Shown piece after piece: positions 53,501-62,255 of a DNA stretch of 64,000 nt. Under the pieces are notes generated by a model that saw only the letters and a list, made by a program, of their open reading frames with translations, had not been told where the DNA came from and ran no database searches. This DNA is from Gammaproteobacteria bacterium (GTDB taxonomy: Bacteria > Pseudomonadota > Gammaproteobacteria > Nitrosococcales > Methylophagaceae), in contig JACUUH010000002.1 of the NCBI GenBank assembly GCA_014859375.1, positions 1 through 64,000 of the forward strand, read 5' to 3'. How positions within the stretch are numbered: the first letter of the stretch is position 1; each line of letters starts with the position of its first letter. Position numbers and translations under genes: made by a program.

Positions 53501-54331
53501 TGCTTGTTCCAGTTGTTGTTGCCAGGGACCTGCTAAAATAAAACTGCCATACGCATCAATTAAAAAGTGTTGACTATGTTGGTAAGCATCTTGTTGAGTG
53601 AAACCAGTAATAAGTTCTGTCAGAGCAATGTCATGGCCTAATACTCCAAGCCAGTTGCCATCGATGTCTAAAGGATAAACACAGCTTACAACCCAGGTGC
53701 CAACAGGTGATTCTTGAATGGGAGGCGTCCATTTTGGTGTTCGTTCAGGATTGAGTTCAGGTGATGCTAAGGTATTCCACAAAGTTTGGGTATAATCATG
53801 ATCTGGTGCTAATTGATAAATAAAATCGGCATCGCGCCGCCAGAAAATAACCGATGTTTTATCGGCTTGATCAAACCAGACACCATCAAAAAATTGCAGG
53901 GCCGCCTGACCGTAACGGCTGAGTAATTTCATTGCGCGCAACTTGGTTCGTTTAACGTCATCAGTAACATTGACATCGGCAGGGATAAAAACACCTGCTT
54001 GACGCTGACCATCAAATAAATTTGAGTTGTTGCGAGTAACACCATGCTCATCAGTAGAGACCAGTTTATCAAACTCATCTAGTTCACTTGCTAACGGTGG
54101 TTGGGATAGGCTGAGTCTGAGTTCATCAGCCAAGGTGATTAGGCTGGTTTCTGCTCGCCGAATATGATCGATAGGGATAGAAGCATTGGCGCGTGTGGTT
54201 TTAGCTAGTTGGGCCAGAGTTTGTTCTAGATAACTGTCGCGGGCAAGATAATACAATGCAAACAATGCGGGAAGCGTAATCAATAAGCTACCCAAAACAG
54301 CAATTAGAGTCAGTTTTTTTCTTAACAACAT
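50567..54331 (-). CDS. Membrane sensor GGDEF-EAL protein (cyclic di-GMP turnover)
   Basis: 1254 residues in order: membrane helix (about 7-28), periplasmic Cache-type sensor (about 35-330), second helix (about 340-362), HAMP (to about 415), PAS, a GAF-like region (about 555-690), PAS, GGDEF with intact RIGGDEF, and EAL with intact EALLRW plus DDFGTGYSSLQYL. Both catalytic motifs are present, so it may make, degrade or switch between both with cyclic di-GMP. The 5' end of the gene is partly duplicated just upstream (54377-54411). It follows the porin gene on the same strand. Confidence 0.93.
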   Translation of the reverse strand: MLLRKKLTLIAVLGSLLITLPALFALYYLARDSYLEQTLAQLAKTTRANASIPIDHIRRAETSLITLADELRLSLSQPPLASELDEFDKLVSTDEHGVTRNNSNLFDGQRQAGVFIPADVNVTDDVKRTKLRAMKLLSRYGQAALQFFDGVWFDQADKTSVIFWRRDADFIYQLAPDHDYTQTLWNTLASPELNPERTPKWTPPIQESPVGTWVVSCVYPLDIDGNWLGVLGHDIALTELITGFTQQDAYQHSQHFLIDAYGSFILAGPWQQQLEQASGEFKPDLSQEPELQALFNGDLTLDGNHYDLSLHNQHYVAFSLTLPGLDWRYYRLVLIDELLAPMHQLFIDIAVLLILIALLSTILMNQAVRRLFIHPLTQFAKTAYDYGHGLSDSRINYPKHDELGNVASTFNQMADNIQQQQQTLQKSQGEYSHVINTINEAIFKLDNNGRVQFVNAAWQQLTGHVPSSSIDRFFTDFIHPESLIDVETAIEATLDDPSFLFHGEIKLLNRHQQSIWVELEMQASIEPKPHAGEQLVITGHMDNITTRKYTQLIDSLINTLERQAMQGRHLEHILGIFCIELSQALSLPLVWVVRPTEHTHRVIAAAGEAVNQVNTLNQRLLSDSEQWQQFSTSTQPQTLTTDLTVNGIGDSLVIPLCLPNDDSNAIVLFHTGLTQHFSEHDTERLAKLTAKIAIIIQLAEDQKWMLLHRTAVETTANAILITDNNANVEWCNEAFSRLTGYSLESIQGKNPRIFASGQQDASLYQEMWQYLSNKKIWRGELINQRKDGSLYSVVQTITPLIDDRGEITHFVAVQEDISELKAAEQRMQYLATHDFLTDLPNRFMLKQRLDHAIETGQRQQHAVLFMDLDGFKNINDSLGHHTGDMILQQLAQRLSSLLSQADTLARIGGDEFVILVENIANIESINDIAMKVLENFKHKFDIQGNQLKLTTSIGISLYPHDGTTSEQLLSHADAAMYHAKEQGRNNIQFFTQSINDTMQARLTLEQDLQTALHDNQFELHYQPQIDLEKQTVAGVEALLRWHHPERGMISPLTFIPFAEDTGQIIDIGNWVLKTACQQAKQWHQQGYGQLNVSVNVSVRQLLHSEFISSVHTILTETMVNPKLITIELTESIMVTKPEHAIKLLNQLKALGLKLSIDDFGTGYSSLQYLKLLPLDELKIDQSFIRDIEHKDGYAIVKSICALGHSMGLSLLAEGIEQVSTPAVLQELGCHHCQGYLFSKPLSVQDVTDYFASHY

Positions 54332-54411
54332 GCTATCTTCCGTGTCTTGTTAGAGGTAATACCTGCTGATTCGTTTGAGTCAGTTTTTTTCTTAACAACG
54401 TGCTATCTTCC
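54307..54411. repeat. 35-bp direct repeat at the GGDEF-EAL gene start
   Basis: Positions 54307-54341 (start codon, Shine-Dalgarno and first codons) recur at 54377-54411 with one mismatch, exactly 70 bases apart. The mismatch turns the ATG into ACG in the upstream copy. The copy can be read from TTG at 54398 for 21 codons to a TAG at 54333-54335, one base before the true ATG. Confidence 0.85.
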
Positions 54412-54419
54412 TTGACCCT

Positions 54420-55127
54420 TTAAAACAGCTGGAAATCTGTTCGAACATCGATGCTGAACGTGCTGTCACACCAGTCGGTGCCAAAAAAGCAGGCATCGTT
54501 ATTATTGACATCGGTATCGGTCCAACCTAACGCTACTTGAAAGCCAGCAATGTCACGTCCAACGGCAATGCGCCAATCGGTGTAATCGGGCAGACCGTAC
54601 CAGACATTATTAGCAAATGTTTGGTGGCCAGCGTGCAATGCTAAATTAAACTCATAAGGTAAGGGTAGGTCGATATTGGTTTCGATATAATGGCTATGGC
54701 CGGCACCGGAATAATCGGGGGAGTAATGGTAGACAGCGCCAATAGTTATATCATTGATCGCTTTGCTTAATCCCAGATGAAATTCATGTGCATCTAACTT
54801 CCATTTACTGGCCGCATTAGGGTAGGTAAATCGGAGAAATCCAATATCCCAGTTTATGCTGGCAAATTCGCCAGTAACACCGCCATAGATATCAAATTCG
54901 TAACTGGGATCGCCATCAGGTAACTGAAAGTCCATGCTGGTTGCCCAAACACCGGCATAAAGTCCTAAGGCATTGTAATAATCAATACCGCCTTGAATAG
55001 CAGGCCCATTATTAGAATTGGATATGCCGCGATAGACATAATTATCTGTAAAATTAAGATTAGCGCTGACATCAGCCTGAGCTTGCAGACAAAATAAAAT
55101 GCCTAGTGCAAATAGACTAATCTTCAT
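54420..55127 (-). CDS. TorF-family putative porin
   Basis: 235 residues with a signal peptide (about 1-18, ending QAQA) and a beta-strand-rich mature part of the family called TorF/Gcw_chp (NFTDNYVYRGIS, AIQGGIDYY, LYAGVWATSM), ending in Phe like an outer-membrane barrel. Its solute is unknown. It is upstream of the GGDEF-EAL gene with 88 bases between, so they may share a transcript. Confidence 0.82.
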   Translation of the reverse strand: MKISLFALGILFCLQAQADVSANLNFTDNYVYRGISNSNNGPAIQGGIDYYNALGLYAGVWATSMDFQLPDGDPSYEFDIYGGVTGEFASINWDIGFLRFTYPNAASKWKLDAHEFHLGLSKAINDITIGAVYHYSPDYSGAGHSHYIETNIDLPLPYEFNLALHAGHQTFANNVWYGLPDYTDWRIAVGRDIAGFQVALGWTDTDVNNNDACFFGTDWCDSTFSIDVRTDFQLF

Positions 55128-55301
55128 TATGGATCCTAAATTGAATTGTATTTATTAGCGTATGTCGAAAATTGTAAAGACCGATGCTAGCATACTAAAC
55201 CGCTACAATATAGGTGATTAAGAAAGGTCGTGCAGTTTGTTTGGCAATGATCGCAGAAGTCATGCAAAATAGTTTCGACTTTGTCAGTAAAGCGAGCAAC
55301 A

Positions 55302-56798
55302 ATGAAACCTGATAGCGAACACGATATTTTAGCGGCCATAGACCTTGGCTCGAATAGTTTTCATATGATCATTGCTCGTGTGCGAGATGGTCACTTTCAA
55401 GTGATGGATCGCCTGCGCGAAATGGTGCAATTACGTGCGGGTTTAAAACATCATCGACTTTCTGATCAAGCACAAGATCGTGCCATTGGGTGTTTAGAAC
55501 GATTTGGAGAACGTATCAAGGATTTGCCGGCAGGAAGTGTTCGCATTGTCGGAACTAATACCTTACGCGTTGCTGAAAATAGCCGTTCCTTTTTGCGCCG
55601 TGCCAAACACGCTTTGGGTCATCCAATAGACGTTATTACCGGTGAAGAAGAAGCTCGGCTGATTTATTTGGGTGTGGCGCGCTCGCTCGCCTTTGATGAA
55701 TCACGTCGCCTGGTGATGGATATTGGTGGAGGCAGTACCGAATTTATTATCGGTGAAGGTCTAAAAGGCCAAATGCGAGATAGTCTGGAGATGGGCTGTG
55801 TCAGCTTTTCTCAGCGTTTTTTTGGCGATGGCACCATCAGTAGACCGCGCATACAAATGGCACTGGTTGCAGCTGGCACGCGTTTACGAGCCATTCAGCA
55901 GCCGTTCCGTAAAATAGGCTGGATCGAAGCTGTAGGCGCATCGGGCACCATTCGTAGTGTTGCTAATATTGCCAAAGAAAATGGCTGGTCAGACGATGGT
56001 CTGATTACGCCAGATGCATTAGATGCCTTGATTGATGTGATGATAGCCTCGGGTCATAGTGATAATCTTGATATTGCCGGCTTAAGCCCTGAACGCAAAA
56101 ATGTAATAGCAGGCGGTGTCTGTATATTGCGAGCAGCGTTTGATCGTTTAAAAATTGAGCGAATGATTGTGTCAGATGGTGCTTTGCGTGAAGGCCTATT
56201 GTATGACTTATTGGGTCGTATTCGACACGATGATGAACGTGATCGTACTGTGCAGGCATTAGCACGACGCTACCATGTTGATGAACCTCATGCTGAACGT
56301 GTTGTTATGATGGCAACGCAGCTGTATGAGCAGGTCGCTAAAGACTGGAATATTGATCAAGAAATACATTTACAACACTTACAATGGGCCGCTAAATTAC
56401 ACGAAATCGGTTTAGCGATCTCACACGACCAGTTTCACAAGCACTCGGCCTATTTGGTCGCGCATTCTGACTTGCCCGGCTTTTCACGAGAAGAACAACA
56501 TGCGTTAGCGGCAATGGTCAGAGGGCAGCGCCGTAAGTTTCCTAAAACAGAAATCAACCATTTGCCAGATGAGTTACAACAGGCCACAGAAAAATTAACC
56601 ATTTTGTTACGGTTGGCAATGGTGTTTAATCGTGGGCGTTCAGAGCAAACCAATACTTTTGTTAAACTCAAAGTGACCAATAAAGGGCTTCGGATTGGCT
56701 TACCTAATGGTTGGTTAATTGAACATCCATTGACCGAAGCCGACTTATTACAAGAAGCCGATTATTTAAAATCTATTGGTATTAAGATCAAACTTTAA
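55302..56798 (+). CDS. ppx: Exopolyphosphatase
   Basis: 498 residues from ATG 55302; a TTG at 55281 is in frame but less likely. Ppx/GppA family: AAIDLGSNSFHMIIARV, TGEEEARLIYLGV, DIGGGSTEFI and a C-terminal HD-like helical domain. It releases phosphate from polyphosphate and may also act on pppGpp. No Pho box is seen before it, although the phosphate cluster is nearby. Confidence 0.95.
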   Translation: MKPDSEHDILAAIDLGSNSFHMIIARVRDGHFQVMDRLREMVQLRAGLKHHRLSDQAQDRAIGCLERFGERIKDLPAGSVRIVGTNTLRVAENSRSFLRRAKHALGHPIDVITGEEEARLIYLGVARSLAFDESRRLVMDIGGGSTEFIIGEGLKGQMRDSLEMGCVSFSQRFFGDGTISRPRIQMALVAAGTRLRAIQQPFRKIGWIEAVGASGTIRSVANIAKENGWSDDGLITPDALDALIDVMIASGHSDNLDIAGLSPERKNVIAGGVCILRAAFDRLKIERMIVSDGALREGLLYDLLGRIRHDDERDRTVQALARRYHVDEPHAERVVMMATQLYEQVAKDWNIDQEIHLQHLQWAAKLHEIGLAISHDQFHKHSAYLVAHSDLPGFSREEQHALAAMVRGQRRKFPKTEINHLPDELQQATEKLTILLRLAMVFNRGRSEQTNTFVKLKVTNKGLRIGLPNGWLIEHPLTEADLLQEADYLKSIGIKIKL

Positions 56799-56853
56799 GA
56801 GCCTCAGAACTAAAGCATAGCTGATTAGTCTCTACCTATATAAGAGGTTGCTT

Positions 56854-57426
56854 ATGAATTCGATTTTTCGTGCTTTAGCCAGTTTGTTATTACTCTATTG
56901 TGGTTCATTGTCAGCCCAGATCACATTGATCGAACTGGTCAGTGACACCGGTGATATTTTGATGATTCATCGTTTAAATGATGGTGAATTATGGGGGAGT
57001 TTTATTATTACTGATCAGGTGGCTGACAGCTTTGCTGATAATGAGCTTATCGTTTTACAAATTGATCAGAATAAACCGATTAAATTAGAACATCAGAAAG
57101 TGTGTGGTGGTGGCAAGGCTGATCAACAACAAGTCATGTTTGGCTTTGACTATGACCCTGAGCAAATACAATGGTTGTTCAGTCAGGTTAAACAAAATAA
57201 CCCCGATATTTTGAAACTGGCAGGATGGGATCATGATAGCTATGATCACATGCGAGCCGATCGTAGACCGGAAGTAGTCGACTTTGCTATACAAGGTGAA
57301 CTGGCAGTAGCGTCATTATTACAGCAGTTTCAGCAAGGCAGTTTGATTACGTTTCGCTATACCACTGAATCAGGTGAAACCCGGCAAGCCGAATTTCACC
57401 TTCAACAACTCAGCGATGTGTTGTAA
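56854..57426 (+). CDS. Secreted protein of unknown function
   Basis: 190 residues from ATG 56854, with AAGAGG upstream. A signal peptide (about 1-21, ending SLSA) suggests periplasmic location. The mature part has ITLIELVSDTGDIL and a single cysteine region (KVCGGGKA); no known domain is recognised. It follows ppx by 55 bases on the same strand and converges with the TonB receptor. Confidence 0.7.
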   Translation: MNSIFRALASLLLLYCGSLSAQITLIELVSDTGDILMIHRLNDGELWGSFIITDQVADSFADNELIVLQIDQNKPIKLEHQKVCGGGKADQQQVMFGFDYDPEQIQWLFSQVKQNNPDILKLAGWDHDSYDHMRADRRPEVVDFAIQGELAVASLLQQFQQGSLITFRYTTESGETRQAEFHLQQLSDVL

Positions 57427-57440
57427 ACCAAGCGTGGGAG

Positions 57441-59489
57441 TTACCAGTTAACATTGACACCGACATAGCCGCTACGACCCAAGCCATGCAAACGTTCGCC
57501 TTGTGCAATATCTGGATTGTCACTAATTCGGTTATAACCACCTAAGTGATCTTGATAATCACGATCAAAAAGATTGTTGATACCGGCAGTTAAGGTCACT
57601 TGCTGTGTTGGTTGGTAGCTTGCTGAAAGATGAAACAATGCGTAACCGCTGGTTTTTTGTTCTTCATTTTCAACAGATACTTTATTTTGGGCGGCAACCG
57701 TTTCAGCTTCAAACCCTACACGCCATGTTGTTTGTACATAACTCAGCATAGTACGGGCTGTAAGCGGCGCAATCCGATAGAGATTATCGTTAGTATCACG
57801 GCGTTCACCGCGAACATAACTTACTGTTCCATCTAATTGCCAGTTAGATGAGATAGTGGCAAACCAATTCGTATCAAAACCATAAAGTTTGGCATCGACA
57901 TTACTAAATTGTAGTGGTGTGGCATCTCCCATCATGGTACTGACAGCAATAACTGTTGCATCGTCACTAGCGACACCTTGGATATAGTCATTGATATGGT
58001 GATAAAAAATACGTGGTGACAAGCCTGCTTTAGCTGTATGCCAGTCTAGGCCTAGTTCAACTTGATAAGCGGTTTCTTTATCTAAATTAACATCACCGAC
58101 GTAATTATTGCCATCAGCTAAACCCGACGTTGATTCCATTGTTGCCCATAAATAACGTTCTTGATAACTAGGAGCGCGTTCCTTACGTGCCAAAGCGAAT
58201 TCAAAGTCTAAATTTTGATCTAGGTTGTGGGTAACTTTGGCAACGATATCAATTAAATGTTCGTCCTGACTTTTATCTTGGTTATTAAATCGAGTTGCCA
58301 AGGTTGCCAGTCCACCCGTCATAGAGGATGACACGTCTGCTGCATCCATCGAAACAAGCGTGTATCTTGCTCCAAATTCAGCTTGCCAGTCAGAAGCTAA
58401 CTGAGTCTTGACTTCGCCAAATAAACTATAACGATCACGTTCGATGTCTTTATAGTTTTCGAGAAAAAAACTGGTCATGTTTGGATTGAAAACAGTTGCA
58501 TTATGTTCAGCTTGATCGGCATCTATTCCGATAGCCCAATTATCTTGTTGATAACTAAGTTTGAAACCAGCACTTTCGACATCGGTCAGGGTGTAACGGT
58601 GTTTGCTTTTGTCTGTTTTTGTTCTTAACTGATAGTTGTTCATCAAGTGATCAGTATCTTGGTAATTAATGCGAGCACTTATTTTGCCACCATTATTTAA
58701 GTCTTTGCCAAAGTCGAGTTTGTAGTGTTCTCCACGAGCAAAAATAATATCCATCGGCAAGGCTGGTGTACCTGTTTTGCCAGTATCATTGTGCTCAAGA
58801 TCAATATCGAGTTGGTGTCCTGAATTTTGGAAGCCGTATGATAGTCCAACAGTATCTCGCTCATGTTGACTTGGTCTGATATCTCCATCTGCAAATTCGA
58901 GCGTATTACCTCGGTCAGCACTGCCTGCAATCTGGAAACGATGGCTTTCATTAGCGGCACTGGCCGCAATGCCTGCGTAACGAGTATTACCATTGGTAGC
59001 GTAACCGGCATTAGCGTTACCGTGGGTTTCAAATGATTGACCGGATCCAAATTCTGCTTTTTTAGAGTTGGCAGTTATGGTGCCACCGATTGTTTCGATG
59101 CCGGTGCTGACAGGTGCTATACCACGATAAACAGATACATTAGCTACACGAGAGCTAGGCAAATAACTTAATGGTGAATCCATTTGGTTAGGACCAGCTT
59201 GACTGATTCTTACCCCATCAATCAAGACATTGACGCGATCACCAAATAAGCCACGATATTGAGTAATACTGGTAATAGGGCCATTTTTATTGATGTTGGC
59301 ACCAGGAAGACGCTTAACCAAATCACCGGTGTCATTAGAAGAAATAATATGAGGTGGCAATATATAAGGTGCATCTTCAGCCGCAACACCCTCAACAGAC
59401 ATAGCAGGAAGGCTGAGGTGTTCAGCATGTGATGTCATACCATAACCAAGCATCATCAGCGATAAAGGTAGTAAGTTAAAATAGCGCAT
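57441..59489 (-). CDS. TonB-dependent receptor (possibly OprC/NosA-like)
   Basis: 682 residues from the ATG at 59489, chosen because GGAG precedes it and a signal peptide (MRYFNLLPLSLMMLGYG ... SHA) follows; the longer frame to 59657 adds 56 unlikely residues. Plug domain with KRLPGANINKNG and NVLIDGVRISQ; barrel motif APSYQERYLW followed by GLADGNNYVGDVNLDKE, which recalls receptors annotated as copper receptors; final residues VNVNW. The substrate is not proven. It is divergent from the TauE/SafE-family gene. Confidence 0.9.
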   Translation of the reverse strand: MRYFNLLPLSLMMLGYGMTSHAEHLSLPAMSVEGVAAEDAPYILPPHIISSNDTGDLVKRLPGANINKNGPITSITQYRGLFGDRVNVLIDGVRISQAGPNQMDSPLSYLPSSRVANVSVYRGIAPVSTGIETIGGTITANSKKAEFGSGQSFETHGNANAGYATNGNTRYAGIAASAANESHRFQIAGSADRGNTLEFADGDIRPSQHERDTVGLSYGFQNSGHQLDIDLEHNDTGKTGTPALPMDIIFARGEHYKLDFGKDLNNGGKISARINYQDTDHLMNNYQLRTKTDKSKHRYTLTDVESAGFKLSYQQDNWAIGIDADQAEHNATVFNPNMTSFFLENYKDIERDRYSLFGEVKTQLASDWQAEFGARYTLVSMDAADVSSSMTGGLATLATRFNNQDKSQDEHLIDIVAKVTHNLDQNLDFEFALARKERAPSYQERYLWATMESTSGLADGNNYVGDVNLDKETAYQVELGLDWHTAKAGLSPRIFYHHINDYIQGVASDDATVIAVSTMMGDATPLQFSNVDAKLYGFDTNWFATISSNWQLDGTVSYVRGERRDTNDNLYRIAPLTARTMLSYVQTTWRVGFEAETVAAQNKVSVENEEQKTSGYALFHLSASYQPTQQVTLTAGINNLFDRDYQDHLGGYNRISDNPDIAQGERLHGLGRSGYVGVNVNW

Positions 59490-59576
59490 TGTCGACTCCG
59501 AAATTTGTAATCGGACTATTCTAATGATGATGCAATCGACAAAAGTGTGTTTTTTCACGATAAAGTAGGTGAAATG

Positions 59577-59620
59577 ACACGATAGTATTTTTTTAGGTCG
59601 TGTTACTGTGCCACTATAAT
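59577..59620. promoter_or_regulatory. Candidate operator and -10 in the receptor/exporter gap
   Basis: ACACGA (59577-59582) and TCGTGT (59598-59603) form an inverted repeat spaced by 15 bases, with a perfect TATAAT at 59615-59620 ahead of the exporter gene. No good -35 is seen, so an activator may be needed. Confidence 0.35.
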
Positions 59621-59647
59621 GTTGATTTTTAGTTTGGGTTAGACAAG

Positions 59648-60379
59648 ATGGATGCAATTGTAACTTCTTATATCACAGCATTTTTGCTCGGTTTATTCAG
59701 TACTGTTCACTGTATTGCGATGTGTGGTTCCGTCATTGGTGCGTTGACATTAAGCCTGCCAGTTGAAATAAGAGAAAGTCAGGCCAAGATGTTTCCTTTT
59801 GTATTTAATTATAATCTGGGACGTTTACTGAGTTATGGTGTTGCCGGTGTCATAGTGGGGATCGTAAGTTCTCCACTGACAGCATTTAATGGTCATCTTG
59901 TTTTACGCTATCTATCAGTTATTGTCATGATTGCGATGGGCTTATATCTCGCTGGCTGGTTTCCCAAATTTGCTCGAATGGAACGAATGGGAGCACCGAT
60001 TTGGCGATGGTTACAACCGATAGGTCAAAAATTTTTACCGGTTAAGACTAAATCTCAGGCCTTATTTTTAGGATTGGTTTGGGGATGGTTGCCCTGTGGT
60101 TTGGTTTATGCGGCATTGGCAGTAGCATCAACAGCGGGTGATCCCGTAAAAGCATCACTAGTGATGTTGGCTTTTGGTGCCGGAACTTTGCCCGCAGTTA
60201 TGGGGGCAGGACTGTTTACAGGCATGTTAGCGTCCTTGGCTAGAAATGCTCAGCTTCGAAAAGTAGCCGGGATATTGATTATCATTATGGCGTTAGCCAC
60301 TGCATTGTGGCCAATGGATTATCATACTCAACACGGCGATAGTGTGCAGCCTAATGAGCATGCTCATCACACGATGTAA
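59648..60379 (+). CDS. TauE/SafE (UreH-like) family transporter
   Basis: 243 residues with about six membrane helices. The motifs HCIAMCGS (about 21-28) and WLPCG belong to the sulfite exporter TauE/SafE group that includes the UreH-like protein found near cbb3 oxidase assembly genes in Pseudomonas. The His/Cys motifs suggest metal or thiol handling. The last residues are His-rich (HAHHTM). The next gene starts directly after the stop. Substrate uncertain. Confidence 0.8.
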   Translation: MDAIVTSYITAFLLGLFSTVHCIAMCGSVIGALTLSLPVEIRESQAKMFPFVFNYNLGRLLSYGVAGVIVGIVSSPLTAFNGHLVLRYLSVIVMIAMGLYLAGWFPKFARMERMGAPIWRWLQPIGQKFLPVKTKSQALFLGLVWGWLPCGLVYAALAVASTAGDPVKASLVMLAFGAGTLPAVMGAGLFTGMLASLARNAQLRKVAGILIIIMALATALWPMDYHTQHGDSVQPNEHAHHTM

Positions 60380-61312
60380 ATGGACACCTCAATGAAGCAA
60401 CTATTAGGTCAATCACCCGCCGTTACACATATTGTTCGCACCCTGCCGATGATCGCACTTAGCGATGCCAGCGTGTTAGTTTATGGTGAAACGGGTACTG
60501 GAAAAGAGCTTGTCGCACAGGCTTTACATGCTGAAAGTCGACGTAAACAGCAGTCCATGATTACAATTAACTGTGCGGCATTACCAACAGAGGGTATTGA
60601 GGCTGACTTATTTGGTCGAGCCAATCCAAACGGTGAGATTGACTATAAAGGTCGATTATTAGCGGCCGATGGCAGTACGGTTTTTTTAGATGAAGTCGAT
60701 GCCTTACCGTTATCAATTCAGGCAAAAGTATTACGTTTTTTAGAAGCAGGTGAATGTCAGCTTCAAGGCAGTCATAAACTGCATGTTGCTGATGTTCGAA
60801 TCATCGCTGCTACCAGTGCCGACTTACAACAATATGTAAAAGATGGACGTTTTCGATCTGATCTTTTTTATCGTCTGCAAGTCGTCCCCATTATTCTGCC
60901 ACCATTGCGTGAACGTTATGATGACATTGTGTTACTACTTCGGCATTATAGCCATGAATTTGCTGGTAACAATGCGGTGGTACGTTATTCCAAAGAGATT
61001 GAACAGTTTTTAAAACGCTATCAGTGGCCGGGCAATGTTAGAGAGTTAGTCAATTTTTGCCAACGCATGGCCTTGTTGAATCCTGGAAAATTATTAACAC
61101 AAGACGACTTACCTTCAGAAATGTTGCCTGATGTAATTTCAGGTCAGCATACGGTTAAATTGCCTGCAAATGGTATAAAATTGGCGGATGTAGAGCTTGA
61201 TTTGATAGAACAAGCCTTGGAAATGGCTGCAGGCAACCGTTCCAAAGCAGCAAGATTGTTAGGTATTAGTCGCGATACCTTGCTCTATCGGATGCAAAAA
61301 TATGATTTATAG
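60380..61312 (+). CDS. Sigma54-activator-like AAA+ regulator lacking GAFTGA
   Basis: 310 residues: AAA+ domain (Walker A GETGTGKE at 36-43, Walker B VFLDEV at 101-106, arginine-finger region FRSDLFYRL) and a C-terminal Fis-type helix-turn-helix (AAGNRSKAARLLGISRDTLL). No receiver or sensor domain precedes the AAA+ part. The GAFTGA loop that touches sigma54 is missing: between LFG and KGRLLAADG there are only ten residues (RANPNGEIDY) instead of the usual thirteen. It may act like TyrR on sigma70 promoters. Starts right after the exporter stop. Confidence 0.88.
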   Translation: MDTSMKQLLGQSPAVTHIVRTLPMIALSDASVLVYGETGTGKELVAQALHAESRRKQQSMITINCAALPTEGIEADLFGRANPNGEIDYKGRLLAADGSTVFLDEVDALPLSIQAKVLRFLEAGECQLQGSHKLHVADVRIIAATSADLQQYVKDGRFRSDLFYRLQVVPIILPPLRERYDDIVLLLRHYSHEFAGNNAVVRYSKEIEQFLKRYQWPGNVRELVNFCQRMALLNPGKLLTQDDLPSEMLPDVISGQHTVKLPANGIKLADVELDLIEQALEMAAGNRSKAARLLGISRDTLLYRMQKYDL

Positions 61313-61347
61313 CTAAATAACCAAGCTTAAGACTGTTAAGGGCAAGC

Positions 61348-62199
61348 ATGAAACAATACTTAGATCTGTGCCAACGTATTATTGACCAGGGCTCATGGAT
61401 AGAAAATGAACGTACTGGCAAACGTTGTTTAACCGTCATCAATGCGGATCTGGAATACGATGTCGCCAATAATAAATTTCCGATCATCACCACGCGTAAA
61501 AGTTATTGGAAATCAGCGATTGCAGAGATTTTAGGCTATATCCGTGGTTATGATAATGCCGCAGCTTTTCGGGCATTAGGTACCAAAACATGGGATGCCA
61601 ATGCCAATGAAAATCAGGTTTGGTTGAATAGCCCGTTCCGTAAAGGTCAAGACGATATGGGTCGCGTTTACGGCGTACAAGGTCGTCGTTGGCAAAAGTC
61701 CGATGGTTCAACGCTCGATCAACTCAAGAAAATAGTCGATGACTTATCACGAGGTATTGATGATCGCGGTGAAATCCTGACCTTTTATAATCCGGGTGAG
61801 TTTGAAATGGGTTGTTTACGCCCCTGTATGCATACACATACCTTTTCTTTGCTCAATGACACGCTGTATTTAACGTCTTATCAACGTTCATGCGATGTGC
61901 CACTTGGTTTGAATTTTAATCAGATACAAGTATTTTTCTTGTTGCAGATCATGGCTCAGATCACAGGTCATAAGGCGGGTATGGCCTACCATAAAATCAT
62001 TAACGCACATATCTATGACGATCAGTTGGAACTAATGCGCGATGTTCAACTTAAGCGTGAGCCGTTTGAGTCGCCGCAACTGAACATCAATCCAGATATT
62101 AAAACGCTGGAAGATTTGGAAACGTGGGTTAGCTTAGATGATTTTGAAGTGATTGGTTATCAATGCCACGATCCGATTCAATATCCTTTTTCGGTTTAA
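61348..62199 (+). CDS. thyA: Thymidylate synthase
   Basis: 283 residues, the same length as the Vibrio-type enzyme. Converts dUMP to dTMP using methylene-tetrahydrofolate. Catalytic Cys in CLRPCMHTH; nucleotide-binding [13 protein letters not shown]; ends DPIQYPFSV as in that group. Lies 35 bases after the AAA+ regulator. Confidence 0.97.
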   Translation: MKQYLDLCQRIIDQGSWIENERTGKRCLTVINADLEYDVANNKFPIITTRKSYWKSAIAEILGYIRGYDNAAAFRALGTKTWDANANENQVWLNSPFRKGQDDMGRVYGVQGRRWQKSDGSTLDQLKKIVDDLSRGIDDRGEILTFYNPGEFEMGCLRPCMHTHTFSLLNDTLYLTSYQRSCDVPLGLNFNQIQVFFLLQIMAQITGHKAGMAYHKIINAHIYDDQLELMRDVQLKREPFESPQLNINPDIKTLEDLETWVSLDDFEVIGYQCHDPIQYPFSV

Positions 62200-62255
62200 G
62201 CTTCATTTAAGGACGTTACGATTTAATTATCGCTAAACATTCACTGGAGCATGTT

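Noticed and set aside
59490-59657. N-terminal extension of the TonB receptor to 59657
   Set aside because: It would hide the signal peptide; the ATG at 59489 has a GGAG and a normal export signal.
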